Source of the DNA: Clostridiaceae bacterium
GTDB taxonomy: Bacteria; Bacillota; Clostridia; Acetivibrionales; DULL01
DNA length: 38,388 nucleotides
Reading direction: 5' to 3'
NCBI GenBank assembly: GCA_012840395.1
Contig: DULL01000061.1
Location: 1-38,388, forward strand
The translations under genes and the position numbers were made by a program. The notes under the pieces were generated by a model. It searched no databases, had not been told where the DNA came from, and worked only from the letters and a program-made list of their open reading frames with translations. Of the stretch, positions 8,987-16,425 are shown in pieces (position 1 is the first letter of the stretch; every line of letters starts with the position of its first letter).

Positions 8987-10351
8987 TTAAAGCTCAAATA
9001 TACCTTCCCTTATCACTTCACAAACTGTCGGATGAGGGAATACCAGCTCTTTAATATCTTTGACCCGCATTTCGGTTTCTATCATAAGGCCGGCGCCATA
9101 AATTATTTCTGATGCATAGTTTCCAATCATGTGTACTCCTATGAGTCTCTTGTATTTCTTATCAACCAATATCTTGCAGATTCCGTCTCCGCCTTCATTT
9201 TCAGCTACATATCTTCCGCTGAACCTCATGGAAATCTTTGCGGTTTCAAAGTCAATACCTTTCTTGGCTGCTGTTTCTTCTGTTTCTCCTACAGATGCAA
9301 CTTCGGGATTTGTATATATTACTGAAGGAATAGCATTATATCTCATTACATCCCTGTTACCAGTCATATTGTTTACAGCAACCTCTGCTTCTCTGTAAGC
9401 AGTATGAGCTAGCATTGAATAGCCGTTAACATCTCCTGCTGCATAGACTTCGGGCACATTGGTTTTGCAGTATTTATCAGTTACTATACGGCCTCTTTCT
9501 GTCTCTACGCCAATAGTTTCAAGCCCAATGCCCTCGGTAACCGGTCTTCTTCCTATACTCATCAGTACCTTTTCAGCAGGAACAGATATCTTCTCTCCAT
9601 TAGACTCATATACTACACTGCCTTCTTTTACTTCAACAACTTTGGAGTTTAATTTAAACTCAATACCTTTTTTCTGATAATTCTTCATTAGAATTTCAGA
9701 AATTTCTTTATCTGTATTTCCTGCTATATGGTCCAGCATTTCAATAATAGTTACCTTGCTCCCTGCTGAATTAAAATAGGATGCCATTTCCAGACCTATT
9801 ACTCCTCCTCCTACAATAACCAGTGAGGCAGGTATTGTTTTTAGGTCCAGGATTTCTCTGTTAGTAAGCACATAACCTTTTTCCAGACCTTCCTTAACTC
9901 CCGGGATAGGTGGAATGATAGGCATGGAACCGGTAGCTATTAAAAGTCTTTTTCCGGTATATACCTCATCATTTACTTTAACAGTATAGCCATCAGCATT
10001 CTTTCCTGTAATTTCTCCATGCCCCTCTGCAATTGTAACTTTGTATCTCTTAAGCTGAGCTTTGATTCCTGATACAAGAGTTTTAACAACCTTGTTTTTC
10101 CTTTCAACTACTTTTGCATGATCTAAAGCCGCTTCTGTAGTTGTTACTCCATATTTCTCCCCATAGCGGGCATAATCATATATTTTTGCAGAATGAAGCA
10201 GAGATTTTGAAGGTATGCAGCCTTCATTTAAACATACTCCGCCCAAAAACCTTTTTTCAATGAGCAGAGTATTTAATCCTGCCTGGCCTGCTCTTTCAGC
10301 TCCCAGATATCCTGCAGGACCTCCTCCTATTACAATTAAATCATATACCAT
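8987..10351 (-). CDS. lpdA: Dihydrolipoyl dehydrogenase (E3)
   Basis: E3 reoxidises dihydrolipoamide on E2 and passes electrons by FAD to NAD+. The 454-residue protein has the N-terminal FAD fold (GGGPAGYLGA), the redox-active disulfide CLNEGCIPSK (C40 and C45), the NAD fold (GGGVIGLEMASYF), the GDV FAD-binding segment (YAAGDVNG) and the C-terminal dimer interface with the HPT catalytic histidine (FPHPTVCEVIRE). The frame opens at a GTG at 10360, but that codon overlaps the ribosome-binding site AAAGAGGTG; the ATG at 10351 lies eight bases after GAGG and is chosen. There is no N-terminal lipoyl domain. It lies 19 bases after the E2 gene, in one operon. Confidence 0.96.
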   Translation of the reverse strand: MVYDLIVIGGGPAGYLGAERAGQAGLNTLLIEKRFLGGVCLNEGCIPSKSLLHSAKIYDYARYGEKYGVTTTEAALDHAKVVERKNKVVKTLVSGIKAQLKRYKVTIAEGHGEITGKNADGYTVKVNDEVYTGKRLLIATGSMPIIPPIPGVKEGLEKGYVLTNREILDLKTIPASLVIVGGGVIGLEMASYFNSAGSKVTIIEMLDHIAGNTDKEISEILMKNYQKKGIEFKLNSKVVEVKEGSVVYESNGEKISVPAEKVLMSIGRRPVTEGIGLETIGVETERGRIVTDKYCKTNVPEVYAAGDVNGYSMLAHTAYREAEVAVNNMTGNRDVMRYNAIPSVIYTNPEVASVGETEETAAKKGIDFETAKISMRFSGRYVAENEGGDGICKILVDKKYKRLIGVHMIGNYASEIIYGAGLMIETEMRVKDIKELVFPHPTVCEVIREGIFEL

Positions 10352-10370
10352 GATAATCACCTCTTTAAGC

Positions 10371-11753
10371 TTACTTTGCTAACAATACAGTAAAGTTCTC
10401 AAGGTTTGTCTTTAATTCTTTCAAGAATCTGGCTGCAGGCGCTCCATCTAAAGCTCTGTGGTCAAAAGTAAGGGACAGTCCCATAGCCGGATAGTATACG
10501 TACTCTCCATTTACCTCTTTAACTCTCTGGACTATAGTGTTTACTCCAAGAATTCCTGTTTGAGGAGGATTCAATACCGGTGTAAAGGATTCAATATCCA
10601 GAGTTCCAAGATTTGTTACAGTAAATGATCCGCCTTTAAGAAGATCTGGATTTATAGTGCCTTTTTGGCATTCACTTATTAAAACTTTTGCTTCTTTTGA
10701 TATTTCATTTAAGGATTTGCGTTCGGCATTAAAAATTGTAGGTACCATCAGGCCTCTTTCTGTATCAACTGCTACTCCAAGATTAACAGTGTTGAAAAGT
10801 AACATCTTATCATCCATAAAATGGGCATTTAATTCTTTATGATTTAATAATGTTCTTGATACTGCATACAAAATAATATCATTAATAGTTATATTTTCTA
10901 AGCCCAGCCTGTCTTTGCTTTCTTTAAGCTTCTTCCTGAAATTCAATATGTCAGTAGCATCAAAAGATGTATTCAGTGTAAGTTGAGCTGTAGAAGAAAG
11001 TGAATGATGCATTGCTTTTGCAATAACTTTTCTGATATTTGTAAGTTTCACTTCGGTATATTCAGGCTGTGGAACACCAGCGGATAAACCAGCTGCTGCA
11101 GTTGTAGCAGGTGTTGCAAGTGTAAATGCTGCTGCCAAATCACCTGTTGTAATTCTTCCTCCAATACCTGTGCCTGCAATTTGGCCTGCCATGCCGGATT
11201 TTAGATATTCTTCTCTTGCAGAAGCTGTAACAAATGCCCCGCTTTCTTTCAACGCAATAATATCTCTTTCAATAATCCTGCCTGCAGGTCCTGTTCCAGC
11301 TGCAAATCTATAATCAATACCTGATTTTTCAGCCAAATTCCTGGCTCTGGGAGAAATTTTAACCTTCCCGTCTGCTGCCGGAACTGCAGTTATGTTTGTT
11401 TCATCAGCTACTGGCTGTTCTTTTTCTGTCTTTTCTGTTTGTGCTTCAACTGCTTGTTTTTCTTCTTCAGATTTCTCTTCTTTTCCTCTCGGATCAAATT
11501 CAGCTACGCTCTCACCTTCATTACCAATTACACAAACATTGGTTAATACCGGTACATCGTCACCTTCTTCAAAGAAAATCTCCAAAAGTATTCCTTCTGC
11601 TTTTGCCTCTTCGTCAAAAGTAGCTTTATCAGTTTCATAAGTGAACAATATGTCACCCAGGCTAACTTTATCTCCTTTTTTCTTGTGCCACTTGGAAATT
11701 ATACAACTTTCAACTGACTGGCCCTGACGCGGCATAATAATAGGCGTTGCCAT
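10371..11753 (-). CDS. 2-oxoacid dehydrogenase E2 acyltransferase with two E3-binding-like domains
   Basis: E2 forms the core of the complex and moves the acyl group to coenzyme A. Domains in order are one lipoyl domain (about 1-80, lipoylated lysine K43 in ETDKA), an acidic linker (85-125), a peripheral subunit-binding domain (about 132-165, ISPRARNLAEKSGID), a second similar but weaker segment (about 175-208, TASAREEYLKSG then GTGIGGRITTGDL), an Ala/Thr-rich linker, and the catalytic domain (about 232-460) with DHRALDG, H432 and D436. A perfect AGGAGG precedes the ATG. It is the first gene of the operon. Substrate is probably pyruvate, by analogy; an acetoin complex is an alternative. Confidence 0.94.
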   Translation of the reverse strand: MATPIIMPRQGQSVESCIISKWHKKKGDKVSLGDILFTYETDKATFDEEAKAEGILLEIFFEEGDDVPVLTNVCVIGNEGESVAEFDPRGKEEKSEEEKQAVEAQTEKTEKEQPVADETNITAVPAADGKVKISPRARNLAEKSGIDYRFAAGTGPAGRIIERDIIALKESGAFVTASAREEYLKSGMAGQIAGTGIGGRITTGDLAAAFTLATPATTAAAGLSAGVPQPEYTEVKLTNIRKVIAKAMHHSLSSTAQLTLNTSFDATDILNFRKKLKESKDRLGLENITINDIILYAVSRTLLNHKELNAHFMDDKMLLFNTVNLGVAVDTERGLMVPTIFNAERKSLNEISKEAKVLISECQKGTINPDLLKGGSFTVTNLGTLDIESFTPVLNPPQTGILGVNTIVQRVKEVNGEYVYYPAMGLSLTFDHRALDGAPAARFLKELKTNLENFTVLLAK

Positions 11754-11884
11754 TATACCCCTCCTAACATAAAATTAAATATAATCTTCCTTAATATAAT
11801 CTTTCTTATCAAAACTACTCCAAATTATTTCAGTATAATTATAAGTAATATTTTAATAATCATTGATAATATTCGATGTTATTT

Positions 11885-11922
11885 ATGATAAAATCTAACA
11901 TTATCAAGTAATATTTTATCAT
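11885..11922. promoter_or_regulatory. Inverted repeat over the -10, possible operator
   Basis: ATGATAAAAT (11885-11894) and ATTTTATCAT (11913-11922) are perfect inverted arms 18 bases apart. The right arm contains the -10 hexamer of the dehydrogenase promoter and the left arm lies about 20 bases into the transcript, a layout suited to repression. The regulator is not identified; the DeoR-type gene downstream is one candidate. Confidence 0.45.
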
Positions 11923-11941
11923 CAGGGCTAACATGTGTCAA
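11913..11941 (-). promoter_or_regulatory. Sigma-A promoter of the dehydrogenase operon
   Basis: Read leftward, TTGACA (11936-11941) and TAAAAT (11913-11918) have exact 17-base spacing, giving a leader of about 150 nt before the E2 gene. Confidence 0.8.
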
Positions 11942-12011
11942 TAATAATACCCTTTTATGTAATGCTTTTTGTTAAAATTCATCTTTTTTTTTGAATATTT
12001 TGTTTAATTAA

Positions 12012-12040
12012 TTGCACATGTTAGATAGAGATAGTATAAT
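12012..12040 (+). promoter_or_regulatory. Sigma-A promoter of the mgtE transcript
   Basis: TTGCAC (12012-12017) and a perfect TATAAT (12035-12040) are 17 bases apart. The start point near 12047 gives a leader of about 355 nt, and an 11-bp hairpin (GACTTTTTTAA 12049-12059 with TTAAAAAAGTC 12067-12077) would form at its very 5' end. Confidence 0.8.
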
Positions 12041-12046
12041 TATTAT

Positions 12047-12402
12047 TGGACTTTTTTAAAGAAATGTTAAAAAAGTCTATAATTCTGTGAAATAAAGAGG
12101 TGGTAGAAATCGTGGACGCTGGGCCTAGTGGTAATCTATGCGGCAACAGAAAAAACAATATGTACTTAGGCGAATTCTGCGGATTCTGCCAGACTCGTGA
12201 TGCATTTCCAAATTAGTATTTCTAAGGAATTTTCAGTAAAGATCTGACTGGATAAATTCCTGTCCTAATTTAGGTATCGGTCATTATCCTTCACTGGCTT
12301 ATCTCTCTGGCAGAGTCAATATATTCCTGCAGAATTCAAAGATGTTTTTAAGCACATTATTTGTGCTTATTTCTGACAATAATATATAGAGGAGGAATGG
12401 AC
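12047..12402 (+). ncRNA. Structured mgtE leader, candidate attenuator or riboswitch
   Basis: Between promoter and mgtE the RNA can form nested long-range helices: GAATTCTGC (12172-12180) with GCAGAATTC (12329-12337), and TCTGCCAGA (12185-12193) with TCTGGCAGA (12306-12314). They enclose an arm AGGAATTT (12225-12232) with AAATTCCT (12254-12261). A last hairpin (AAGCACA 12350-12356 with TGTGCTT 12362-12368) precedes the ribosome-binding site and has only a weak U tract. mgtE genes are often controlled by the M-box magnesium riboswitch, but I cannot match the M-box core here. The leader ORF at 12112 overlaps the 5' strands of both helices. Confidence 0.5.
12112..12216 (+). CDS. 34-residue Cys-containing leader ORF before mgtE
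   Basis: Within the mgtE leader, a GTG start eight bases after AGGTGG opens a frame of 34 residues with a TAG stop. The peptide contains three cysteines, two of them in EFCGFCQTRD (a CxxC pair), plus an earlier LCGN. It could be a metal- or redox-binding peptide, or a regulatory leader peptide whose translation controls folding: its 3' half (12172-12193) is complementary to sequence at 12306-12337 just upstream of mgtE. I do not recognise the peptide. The start codon, ribosome-binding site and position are seen; a role in control is inference. Confidence 0.45.
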   Translation: MDAGPSGNLCGNRKNNMYLGEFCGFCQTRDAFPN

Positions 12403-13746
12403 GTGGATTTGGAAAATGCTTTGCAGTTGTTATCCGAGAAGAACTACTCTGCCTTAAGGGAAGAGCTTAAAAATGCCCAATCAGCAGATATAGCCGATAT
12501 GTTGAATATTTTAGAGGAAAAAAATGCGTTAATCGTATTCAGGCTGCTTCCTAAAGAAATTGCAGCTGATGTATTCTCATATTTATCTACTGATAAACAG
12601 GCTGAAATTTTTGAGCTAATAAATGAAAAGGAATTAACAGACATACTGTCTGATTTATACTTCGACGATAAAATCGACTTGCTGGAAGAAATGCCTGCAA
12701 ATGTTGTAAAGAGAATTCTTAAGCATACTAGCGATGTTGAGCGGAAATTAATTAACCAGTTTTTAATGTATCCAGAATATTCTGCCGGCAGTTTGATGAC
12801 AATTGAATTTGTTGATTTAAAGAAAGAAATGCTTGTCGGGGATGCTTTAGAGAAAATACGGCGTACTGCACCGGATAAAGAGACAATCTATACCTGTTAT
12901 GTTATTGATGCCGAGAGGCATCTGGAAGGTATTGTCTCTTTAAAGGATCTTGTTCTTTCTTCTGTGGATAAAAAAGTAGGAGAAATAATGCATAAGGATC
13001 CTATTTTCGTAAAAACTCATGATGACAGGGAGTATACTGCAGATGTCTTTAAAAAGTATGACTTACTGGCAGTTCCTGTTGTTGATAATGAAAAAAGGCT
13101 GGTAGGTATTATTACAATCGACGATATTGTAGATGTAATAGAAGAAGAAAATACCGAGGACTTTATGCTAATGGCAGCTGTACAGCCTACAGGTGAGGGA
13201 TATCTTGATGCAGGAATTCTTACTCTTGCTAAAAAGCGTGTTGTATGGTTATTAATATTAATGATTTCTGCTACCATAACAGGATATATAATTCGTAAAT
13301 TTGAAGGGGCATTGCAATCAGTTGTTGTATTAGCCTCTTTTATACCAATGTTGATGGATACAGGTGGAAATGCTGGTTCTCAGGCCTCTACCACAGTAAT
13401 CAGAAGCATTGTTCTTGGAGAAATCGAATCTGGTGATTACTTGAAGGTTATCTGGAAAGAGATAAGAGTCAGCTTTATTATTGGTATTATTCTCTCTTCC
13501 ATAAATTTCCTTCGGATATTGCTTATAGAACATCAACCAATACTAATAACTCTAACTGTAACAATAACTCTTCTCTTCACTGTTGTCATTGCAAAAACTA
13601 TTGGCGGGATTTTGCCTCTTCTGGCAAAAAAGCTCAAACTAGATCCTGCTATTATGGCAAGCCCTCTGGTTACAACTATAGTTGATGCAGTTACGCTGGC
13701 TATTTATTTCTCTCTAGCTGTAATCATTTTGAGAATAAAAGTATAA
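12403..13746 (+). CDS. mgtE: Magnesium transporter MgtE
   Basis: This 447-residue protein is a gated Mg2+ channel of the inner membrane. It has the N-terminal superhelical MgtE-N domain (about 1-120), two CBS domains (about 125-250) that sense Mg2+, a plug helix, and five transmembrane helices (about 265-447). The pore signature is seen in MDTGGNAGSQASTTVIRSI and in the last helix with the conserved aspartate of TTIVDAVTLAIYFS. The frame is open further upstream. An ATG at 12397 lies only one base from AGGAGGA, while the GTG at 12403 has AGGAGG with seven-base spacing, so the GTG is chosen. The long structured leader implies control by magnesium or another signal. Confidence 0.95.
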   Translation: MDLENALQLLSEKNYSALREELKNAQSADIADMLNILEEKNALIVFRLLPKEIAADVFSYLSTDKQAEIFELINEKELTDILSDLYFDDKIDLLEEMPANVVKRILKHTSDVERKLINQFLMYPEYSAGSLMTIEFVDLKKEMLVGDALEKIRRTAPDKETIYTCYVIDAERHLEGIVSLKDLVLSSVDKKVGEIMHKDPIFVKTHDDREYTADVFKKYDLLAVPVVDNEKRLVGIITIDDIVDVIEEENTEDFMLMAAVQPTGEGYLDAGILTLAKKRVVWLLILMISATITGYIIRKFEGALQSVVVLASFIPMLMDTGGNAGSQASTTVIRSIVLGEIESGDYLKVIWKEIRVSFIIGIILSSINFLRILLIEHQPILITLTVTITLLFTVVIAKTIGGILPLLAKKLKLDPAIMASPLVTTIVDAVTLAIYFSLAVIILRIKV

Positions 13747-13771
13747 TCAAACTCCTTTTTATAAAGGATAT

Positions 13772-13795
13772 AGTGGGGGTATGTAATCCCCCACT
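13772..13795. terminator. Hairpin between convergent mgtE and AbrB-like gene
   Basis: AGTGGGGG (13772-13779) pairs with CCCCCACT (13788-13795) around an 8-nt loop, between two converging genes. No T-run follows on either strand, so termination efficiency is uncertain. Confidence 0.45.
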
Positions 13796-13810
13796 GAACA
13801 AGCATGTTAC

Positions 13811-14995
13811 TCAAATAATAATCAAATCGTATACAGCCTGTATTAATTTTATTACCCATGGAGATATAGCAATAACCCCCACAAGTCTGGCAATTTGCAA
13901 AAGCGCCACTTTGGGGCTGTTTACTCCCAAATCCGATGCAATAAGAGCCATATCACTGGCTCCGGCAGGTGTGGATGAAAATAATGAAGTGGCAACATCA
14001 ATTTTAAACATCCGGCTGATTAAAATCCCCAGCAGGATACAAAGAATAATGTATCCAATAATCAGAATAATTGCAGGGAATATTAGTAATTTCAATTGTA
14101 ACAGATCTTCTCTTACAAAATTTGTACCAATAAATGCTCCTGCAACAATCTGGGCAAATCTTTTTACAGGCAAAGGTAAACAGGCTTTTCCTGTGGCAAC
14201 GTTAAAACTTGATACGCCAATAACTGAAAATAAAAGAGTCCCGGCGGGCAGCCCGGTATAGTATCCTATTACACCGGATGTCACTGAAATAGTAAAAGTG
14301 ACCGAAATTTTCTTTATCATATCTTTGTTTAAAATTTTGCCTTTATTGCTGTAACCGGCATCTTTATCACTGACTCTATTGTCATTATCTCTGCTATTGA
14401 CATTGCTATTATTGTCGGTATCGTTGCTGCCATTTATATCATTATTATCACTGTTAACAATTTCGCCGTTATTGCTGCTATTGGCGCTGGCCTTGGATAA
14501 ACCGTTCATATATTTTTCCACTCTAGTAATAATAGCTGGAAAAAGCGCTAATGTACTAACAAGCCTTACAAGCTGAAGTACAGCAACTTTTGATGTATCA
14601 GCACCCATATCATGGCTTATAATGGCCATATCGGAAACTCCTCCCGGAACAGAACAAAACAAAGAAGTTATCAAATCAAGGGAAGACAGCGCATATATTG
14701 ACATTCCAACTAAAATATTTATGACCAGCATACTTAAAACCAATACTATAGCCGGTTTAAAAATCTGTTTTAGCTGAATAATATTGTACCGGTTTATTCC
14801 AACTCCAATAAAAGCCCCTGATATAATTTGTGCAAACACTTTGGCATACATGGGGAAATATGCCAAATCAGTGAGAATATTAAATGCTGCTACAAAAAAC
14901 ATAGCACCTACCAGAATACCGGCGGCAATTTTCAGGCGGTAGAATATAAACGAACCTATGCAGGCCACAAGAAAAGTAATTATAACCCAGAACAT
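13811..14995 (-). CDS. AbrB-family (duplicated) membrane protein
   Basis: This 394-residue protein has two copies of the AbrB-type membrane repeat (about 1-160 and 225-394), each rich in hydrophobic helices. The repeats share the signatures SVPGGVSDMA in the first half and STPAGASDMA in the second, and GAFIGVG versus GAFIGTN. The family includes proteins once labelled ammonia monooxygenase and Escherichia AbrB; the substrate is not known. Between the halves lies an unusual hydrophilic linker of about 55 residues (about 165-220) made mostly of Asn, Asp and Ser. A weak AAAGGAAT ribosome-binding site precedes the ATG. It faces mgtE tail to tail. Confidence 0.85.
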   Translation of the reverse strand: MFWVIITFLVACIGSFIFYRLKIAAGILVGAMFFVAAFNILTDLAYFPMYAKVFAQIISGAFIGVGINRYNIIQLKQIFKPAIVLVLSMLVINILVGMSIYALSSLDLITSLFCSVPGGVSDMAIISHDMGADTSKVAVLQLVRLVSTLALFPAIITRVEKYMNGLSKASANSSNNGEIVNSDNNDINGSNDTDNNSNVNSRDNDNRVSDKDAGYSNKGKILNKDMIKKISVTFTISVTSGVIGYYTGLPAGTLLFSVIGVSSFNVATGKACLPLPVKRFAQIVAGAFIGTNFVREDLLQLKLLIFPAIILIIGYIILCILLGILISRMFKIDVATSLFSSTPAGASDMALIASDLGVNSPKVALLQIARLVGVIAISPWVIKLIQAVYDLIII

Positions 14996-15346
14996 ATTTA
15001 GTATGTATTCCTTTCAGTCAGAAATATCCAGATAACATTAATCATTAATATATAGTCAGTAATATAAACAGTTACCATAAAACAAAACTAATAATAAATT
15101 TATCATAATATTTCACATCCTACAATAATCAAACCAGGAGTCCCATAGAAATGAAGGGGCGTGTAGTATACAGATTCTAGGAAAATTTCACCATCTACTG
15201 TGAATATTAATACCTGAAAATGTCCATAAAGATAATGGTAATATTATCAAATTTATAAAAATACTATGGTATTAGATCCTAAATTGATCTTGAAAAACTG
15301 AAGGCAGTCAACTGGCAGGAATATAATGTAAAACGGGGGTATGATA
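14996..15346. other. Intergenic region with no recognised feature
   Basis: This gap separates the divergent AbrB-like gene and the small ORF/sirtuin pair, so it should contain promoters for both. A TATAAT lies at 15322-15327 without a convincing -35. A short dyad GATAAT...ATTATC is visible near 15233-15250. No gene or RNA is supported. Confidence 0.5.
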
Positions 15347-15526
15347 ATGCGATTACTATTTATGGATCTTAAATTATTTAAATCTCTTTCCAGTGACTAT
15401 ATGAATTATTATAAGGACGGGAAATTAATTGATTTTATAGATTGGCTGGAATATGTTAAACTTAGGTCCTGCAAAAACACTTGTAACTATGATAATATAT
15501 TTATAGGGGAGGTGTATAAAAATTAG
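15347..15526 (+). CDS. Small hypothetical protein overlapping the sirtuin start
   Basis: A 59-residue frame starts at an ATG seven bases after GGGGG and ends in a TAG that overlaps the proposed AUU start of the sirtuin by three bases. The protein has a hydrophobic/charged pattern (begins MRLLFMDLKLFKSL) and two Cys near the C-terminus (SCKNTCNY). An ATG six bases upstream is also possible. I recognise no family. The overlap and the shared GGGGAGG in its 3' end suggest translational coupling to the sirtuin. Confidence 0.55.
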   Translation: MRLLFMDLKLFKSLSSDYMNYYKDGKLIDFIDWLEYVKLRSCKNTCNYDNIFIGEVYKN

Positions 15527-16253
15527 CATACAGAAACTAAAAGAATATATATCAAACAGTAATAATATTGTTTTTCTGGGCGGTGCAGGAGTATCGACAG
15601 AAAGCGGTATCCCTGACTTTAGAAGTGAAAGCGGAATTTACAAGGCCATTAATCAGTTTGGTTATCCACCAGAATATATATTAAGTCACACATTCTTCAT
15701 AAAACATCCTAAGGAATTTTTTAAATTCTATAAAAATAACATGATATTTCCCGAAGCAAAACCCAATAATGCCCATAAAGCACTGGCAGAGTTAGAAAAG
15801 AAAGGAAGATTAAAGGCTGTAATTACTCAAAATATTGATGGCCTTCACCAGCTTGCTGGAAGTAAGAATGTACTTGAGCTCCATGGTTCGGTCCATGAAA
15901 ATTATTGTATGAATTGTAAAGAGAATTATGATCTGGACTACATAATGAACAGTAAGGATACTGTTCCTAAATGCAGTAAATGCGGTGGAATTGTAAGGCC
16001 AAATGTTACGTTATATGAAGAAGCTCTTGATATGGATACTTTAAATTCAGCTGTTACCTATGTAAGGAATGCAGATGTATTTATCGTTGGAGGTACCTCT
16101 CTCGCAGTTTATCCTGCTGCCGGACTTGTTGATTATTACAGGGGCAATAAACTTGTACTGATTAATAAATCATCCACTCCCTATGACCATTACGCAAATC
16201 TAATAATTAACGACTCCATAGGAAAGGTGTTAAGTGAAGTTGGAATAAGGTAA
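15522..16253 (+). CDS. cobB: NAD-dependent protein deacylase (sirtuin), AUU start
   Basis: Sirtuins remove acyl groups from lysines using NAD+. Counted from the proposed start this is 243 residues, the normal length. The NAD motif GAGVSTESGIPDFR spans 21-34 (G21 to R34), TQNIDGLHQLAG starts at 102, the catalytic histidine is H121 in ELHGS, and four zinc cysteines are C129, C132, C151 and C154. No ATG, GTG or TTG exists between the upstream in-frame stop (15504) and the NAD motif. An ATT at 15522, nine bases after GGAGG, gives the expected N-terminus (x-SIQKLKEYI). It is either a rare AUU start or a mutated ATG. An internal ATG at 15741 would delete the NAD motif. Confidence 0.85.
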   Translation: MSIQKLKEYISNSNNIVFLGGAGVSTESGIPDFRSESGIYKAINQFGYPPEYILSHTFFIKHPKEFFKFYKNNMIFPEAKPNNAHKALAELEKKGRLKAVITQNIDGLHQLAGSKNVLELHGSVHENYCMNCKENYDLDYIMNSKDTVPKCSKCGGIVRPNVTLYEEALDMDTLNSAVTYVRNADVFIVGGTSLAVYPAAGLVDYYRGNKLVLINKSSTPYDHYANLIINDSIGKVLSEVGIR

Positions 16254-16298
16254 GGGGACAGTCCTGCTTTTTAATAAAAAAACTGCAGGACTGTCCCC
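16254..16298. repeat. REP-like hairpin, 14-bp perfect arms
   Basis: GGGGACAGTCCTGC (16254-16267) and GCAGGACTGTCCCC (16285-16298) flank a 17-nt A/T loop right after the sirtuin stop codon. A 13-base copy of one arm (GCAGGACTGTCCC) occurs at 28903-28915, also just past a stop codon. This looks like a dispersed intergenic repeat. Confidence 0.65.
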
Positions 16299-16310
16299 CT
16301 TCCTAAAAAG

Positions 16311-16389
16311 CAGCTCCCATGCCAGCTTGATAGATGCTAACACGAGAGCTGTTTATATAATATTAACATGGGAGTTGTTTTGTTTTTTT
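16311..16389 (+). terminator. Possible terminator after the sirtuin
   Basis: CAGCTCCCATG (16311-16321) can pair with CATGGGAGTTG (16367-16377), allowing one G-U pair, and is followed by TTTTGTTTTTTT. The loop is long (45 nt) but itself contains AGCT-rich arms. The T-run orientation fits a rightward transcript. Confidence 0.5.
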
Positions 16390-16425
16390 AACATGCCTAT
16401 TTCTCAGGCAAAATTATCAATATTC

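Noticed and set aside
12047..12402. M-box magnesium riboswitch upstream of mgtE
   Set aside because: The context fits, but I could not find the conserved M-box core motifs; calling it would be by context only.
13773..14261. A 162-codon plus-strand frame opposite the AbrB-like gene
   Set aside because: It is the shadow of conserved membrane helices on the other strand and has no ribosome-binding site.
15741..16253. Sirtuin starting at the internal ATG (170 residues)
   Set aside because: That product would lack the NAD-binding motif that is intact in the same frame upstream.
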